A stretch of 64,000 nt of DNA from Uloborus plumipes. Its lineage: Eukaryota > Arthropoda > Arachnida > Araneae > Uloboridae. The stretch spans positions 38,959 through 102,958 of the forward strand of contig JAXGGA010003421.1 in NCBI GenBank assembly GCA_038373865.1, given 5' to 3'. The first letter of the stretch is position 1, and every line of letters begins with the position of its first letter. Positions 60,098 through 64,000 of the stretch are shown in pieces. The translations under genes and the position numbers were made by a program. The notes beneath the pieces were generated by a model that saw nothing but the letters and a program-made list of their open reading frames with translations, had not been told where the DNA came from and searched no databases.

Positions 60098-61780
60098 TTT
60101 ATAAAATAAAATGAGGTATCAACATAGTTCATACTTCCTCAAAAAAAAAAAAAAAAAAAAAAACCTTGAAAACTGATTGAAATAAAAAGTTTCGTTTTCA
60201 AGTGTTTGAAAAACATGAAAATGTGTCTTTGGTTCATTAAGGCTGTGATTTATTTTCAAGAGATACGCTTAAAAAATTGGCAAACATTATTTTTTGCTGC
60301 AGTTTTTTTGTGGAGTTTCTCCGATTTTTGGAGGGTTTTTTTTTTTTTTTTTTTGAAAAACTACTTCAAGTTTTTGCACTTATTTAAACTGCTCCTAGTA
60401 GAAAGATCATTAACGGTAAAAATTAACCAGCTTCGCTAATTAAGAGAATTATGATCTGATTATAGAAAATTAATGTTTTTATGCGGGGAAGTAGTAGGCT
60501 CATTTAGTTCTAGAAGAAACTTCTTGTTCACATGCTATTCGAAGTACTACAGATTCAAAGCTCTTTTATTCCCCTATTATTTCACGAATGAGTTCAGTAC
60601 TCGTGTGATCTAACCGTTTTGGCTCAGTTCCTAGAAAGCAAATAACATTCATGAGCGTATTAGTGCCGGAGTAGAAGCTACACAGCTGCTTTCTTTCTTG
60701 AAAATAATGGTGAAATCTTAAACTTGGCTAACAAAAATAAAAGCAGGTTCTCCTTGTAGTAATTCAGTCATCAAGCATAATTTAATTTAATTTCGAGGTT
60801 TGTGTATCGAATGCGCTTTCTAGTGAAAGGTTTTAATAAGTTAGACAAGGAAATAGACTTCCCCAAAATAATTCACTTGAAATGGTGTTTCAATTTTAAG
60901 AAATCTTCAAGCCCGAATGAGACGACTTTAAATTTGCTTTGTGCCAATTAAAACAATTGAAAAATTTGAGTGATTTGAGGCTAAATTTCTAATTAAATTG
61001 ACCTAGGTCCTTCCAAATTTAGCAAGATCATGGCTGATAATATTTTTTAAATAGAACTTTTCTACTTCGTATGGCAGCCCTAAGCCAATTCTGTAGCTGA
61101 ATATGTTGAGTCACTTTCTGTAATTAATCTCAATAAAAGAAAACGTTTCGTCCATCTGCCACTGAATCAACGAATCTCCCTCTGAGAGCTCGAGTAATGT
61201 GAGTAAAATGCGGATGTTCCATTTTAGAAGAAGAGTTATCACCTCCCACATTTTATTTAGCAGAGCAGTTAATGTTTCTTTTGGGAAGAAAGAAAATGAC
61301 ACTAGCAGTCGTAAAACCTTTAAAAACCATTTTGAGATTTTGTATCAACTGTGTTAATATTTTATACTTTTATGGTGGTTTCCTTTCATATTTTATTCCG
61401 GCTTCTAATACCCCTAAACAGGTTTTTTTTTTAATGAGGAAATTGAAATCTTATCATTCCTGGGTGGGGGGGGGGGGGGAACGGGTTGTTTCAAACTGGT
61501 TTATTTCCATTTAGGAAAAAGTAGAAATTTTAATATTTTTGGCAGTGTATTCAGAAGTTTGAAATATTTACTTTCCAATGTTTTTTAGCTTAAAAAGTTT
61601 TTTTTTATATTCAGTATCCCACTTGAAATCACTATTTTTAGTACTGCAAGCTGTTGGATAATTTAATTTCCACCTACACCAAAGTATTATTTGCTGTTTT
61701 TCACAGTAAAACTTACGCTTACACTGGACAGAATAAGGAAAACAATGTTATTAATAAGTGGAAATGTTAGAGGAAAAATG
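59181..61780. other. Intergenic DNA, no gene seen
   Basis: AT-rich, with long T and A runs (60068-60094, 60140-60163, 60337-60354) and a G run at 61467. No coding or RNA feature supported. Confidence 0.5.
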
Positions 61781-61784
61781 TTAA

Positions 61785-63508
61785 CCCATTAATGCCTGAC
61801 ATTTTATTTTTCAACGATACTTTGTATACTGGTTACAAATTGTGTTTAATGGACAGGAAAAATAGTTAAAAAATTATCATGTAAAAAATAAATTTTTTAT
61901 TTAAGAAAGAAAAATCGTCCCTAAAAAGGGACGCTAGGCACCAGAGGGTACATACTTTTTTACCAAAAATTTTTTTCTGCCTGCGATGTAATATTGAAAA
62001 TGAGAATTTATAAGAAGAAATAAAAGCAGCAATTAACGTAAACTGGGAAGTAGATTCAGAGAACAAGGAAATATTGGTGTTGTTGAGTATGAAAGTCAGC
62101 AAAACATTTGTTCTGCAAACCTACGTATTGCATTTACTGCATTCCGATAAGGTCTTTTACTTCAATGGGCACATCTTACCTGAGTCTTATTTAAAACAAT
62201 ATAACAACTAGCCCCATAATACCTAACTCAACTCTCTTGAGCTCAATGCATGTTGTACAGCAGCTTTTAAAATAAAAATGAAGAGCTGCTACCACCATTT
62301 TTTAGAGTGGATCAAAAACCGGTAGTTCCCGATATTTGATGCATGGGATCTTTTTCCCTATGCAAGGTTTGTATTGAGCAACCATATATATTTGGTTCAT
62401 CAATTTCAATTACTTTCTTTTCGCTGTTGGACAATCGCTTAGCCTTTGGCCTTTGCAATAGGATAAACTCCATGAAGATTCAATGCAATAGTTATGACAT
62501 TGCTATTATTCCACTGAACCAACGTAATATTATACCTGTCATCGACATTTATTCAAAACTTCCTCTCTTTTCTTTTTTGAACAACGTAACTTCAGTTCAT
62601 GGGCATTTTTTAATCCGATTCTTGCACAAAACCTTGCTGAGACAAATAATCACGTAGGAGCGCAAGAGAAGTAAATAAATTCTCAAAGTAGAGATCAAAA
62701 TTGGCATGCTCAGGGAATTCTGAAATTAAATCTGCAACCCACCCCCCCCTCTTTCCCAAACAACACACACATATGCAATCCTTGAATTCTTCATCAAGGT
62801 GAAATGCTAAGCTTCTGAAACAGCTTAGGGCTCCCCCCCCCCAACAGTCAGACTAAACAATAATAAACACCTAAATGCATAATGGAAAAGTTAAGAAATA
62901 CAAGGAATAACTAGTGTTTTAAAGAATTATATTTTTGAAATAGCTTTCTTTCAAAATTTACCTTGAGTATTTTTTGTAATTAAAAAAAAGAAGAGAAAAT
63001 ATTTAAGAACATTGTATAATTAAGTTTATATATATTAATTAATTTAATTTAATTAGATTTTGAAAATAAAATAATTTCAAAAATGACAATTATTATCAGT
63101 TTTTCAGTCTAAAAACATTTACTAACTTCTTTGATATAAATTATTGATTCTAAGCAAGAAATCAGCAACGGTTAAACAATGCAGCCTTTGGTGCCTAGCG
63201 TCCCTTTTTAGGGACGTTCTTAAATTGCTATAAAGTCCTAAAAAAATTTAAAATTGACTTGTTAATAACTTTAAAAACTTAGCTTTTTGTTCTTGAGATT
63301 GCGAACGATGTAATTTTTGATGAAGATCATAATCAAATAGCTACAGATCACACTTTACAGCTGTTATGTGCTGCAATCTGTTAATACAGAATTGAAGCAA
63401 TACCAAAGTAATAATTGAACACAATTATTTGGTTGAAATGTTCATTTTTGGAAAATTCAGACACACTTTTCGGACCGTCCCTAAAAAGGGACGCTAGGCA
63501 TTAATGGG
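61785..63508 (-). mobile_element. Degenerate piggyBac element
   Basis: A 13-bp inverted repeat CCCATTAATGCCT at both ends is flanked by TTAA (61781-61784, 63509-63512), the piggyBac target and terminus type. The minus strand around 62660-62200 contains broken piggyBac transposase sequence: a VQW-N-x-NV segment, a PxAKxK block, and SKKWWW (piggyBac KKWW-type motif). Palindromes CGTCCCT-AAAA-AGGGACG occur near both ends. No intact frame. Confidence 0.82.
62200..62660 (-). pseudogene. piggyBac transposase remnant
   Basis: In shifting minus-strand frames this reads like the C-terminal half of a DDE_Tnp_1_7 transposase: RGSFE then a W-N-x-NVxTxAxN-like strand, GVYPIAKAK, and finally HSKKWWW followed by an alanine-rich helix. 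Multiple stops. The 104-codon plus-strand open frame at 62343-62657 is its antisense shadow. Confidence 0.65.
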
Positions 63509-63512
63509 TTAA

Positions 63513-64000
63513 TATATTTTCATTTAATGGGTGAAGCACACTATATGCGAATACAAATCTAAAATTAAAAGAAGCTACTTATCTTTTAAATATAACAATG
63601 TACAAGAAGAAGAAAGGAAAAAAAAGAAGTTATTGAACTGGTTACAGCAATCATATATTATTGAAAGCTAACGATTGAACGACTAAAAAAATGAGTGGGA
63701 TAATTTTTGGTGTTTGAAAGAAAGAAATCTACTCTTACTCTGGTAGATATTTTTTGAATAAGTTTAGGAGTTATGTGTATATTTCTGTTAAAAACGAAAA
63801 ATATTGCGAATTGCATATAAAATTTAAAACACGTAACGTTTTTTTATGTTTTCAGAGAAAATAGACTTAATAACAATGTTTTAATTTGTAAAAAATCAAT
63901 TTTTCCAAAATAAGTTGGAAAAACTGACTTTTTTCCACCGCCTCAAAATTTCCTGCAATTTTGTATTCTAATCGTTCTTTGAAATTTATTTTAGTAATAG
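63513..64000. other. Intergenic DNA to the window end, nothing recognised
   Basis: AT-rich with no open frame, repeat terminus or RNA motif that I can support. Confidence 0.5.

Noticed and set aside
62343..62657. 104-codon plus-strand frame near the right end
   Set aside because: Antisense of the piggyBac transposase remnant.

Overview
This is a eukaryotic, strongly AT-rich window from an arthropod-type genome. The TE repertoire (hAT, Tc1, pogo-like, Helitron/Helentron, Penelope-like, tRNA-derived SINEs) and gene structure suggest a chelicerate such as a spider, but the species cannot be fixed from sequence alone. Coding DNA is a small fraction. Four conserved genes with many short exons and GT-AG introns are embedded in introns and spacers full of transposable elements. 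Exon coordinates were derived by reading splice sites and checking that the reading phase closes.

Gene layout, left to right. PI4KA (phosphatidylinositol 4-kinase alpha, minus strand, 80-9382): only the first seven coding exons are inside; the kinase domain lies beyond the left edge. CEBPZ/Noc1 (60S ribosome assembly, plus strand, 9845-32170) starts 462 bp from PI4KA in a head-to-head pair; its central CBF-domain exons cannot be found. PIGL (GPI-anchor de-N-acetylase, minus strand, 32543-35997) is complete in seven exons and converges on CEBPZ. HGH1 (eEF2-folding cochaperone, plus strand, 39053-53154) is complete in five exons, and its likely promoter faces that of PIGL. Orientations alternate, giving two divergent promoters and one convergent 3' end. 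The four genes are unrelated housekeeping genes, and I see no pathway linking them.

Mobile elements, region by region. PI4KA introns: a TTAA-flanked MITE (2376-3107) and a Helitron with two internal tandem arrays (5299-6411). CEBPZ intron 1: a hAT element with a second element nested in it (10217-12704), a decayed TE-type coding region (14780-15965) and a TA-flanked MITE (16762-17427). Other CEBPZ introns: a pogo-like MITE (19972-20142) and a Tc1 element with 34-bp perfect inverted repeats (22588-23966). HGH1 upstream region and introns: a pogo-like MITE (36811-37290), SINE copies, a Helitron with a hAT MITE inside it, a TA MITE with long hairpins, a 5'-truncated LINE (45601-47630) and a young, internally deleted Ty3/gypsy-type LTR element (48983-50935). 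Downstream of HGH1: a multiply nested stack (53303-56905) in which a pogo-like MITE holds a SINE (itself interrupted by a Penelope-like fragment with hammerhead-ribozyme cores) and a hAT element (itself interrupted by a Helentron-like element). Further right: a 151-bp hAT MITE and a degenerate piggyBac element (61785-63508).

No prokaryotic operon, CRISPR array, rRNA gene or confident functional tRNA gene was seen. The most unusual observations are the CEBPZ gene lacking its CBF core, the paired hammerhead cores sharing one inactivating change, and several cleanly readable nested insertions with intact target-site duplications.
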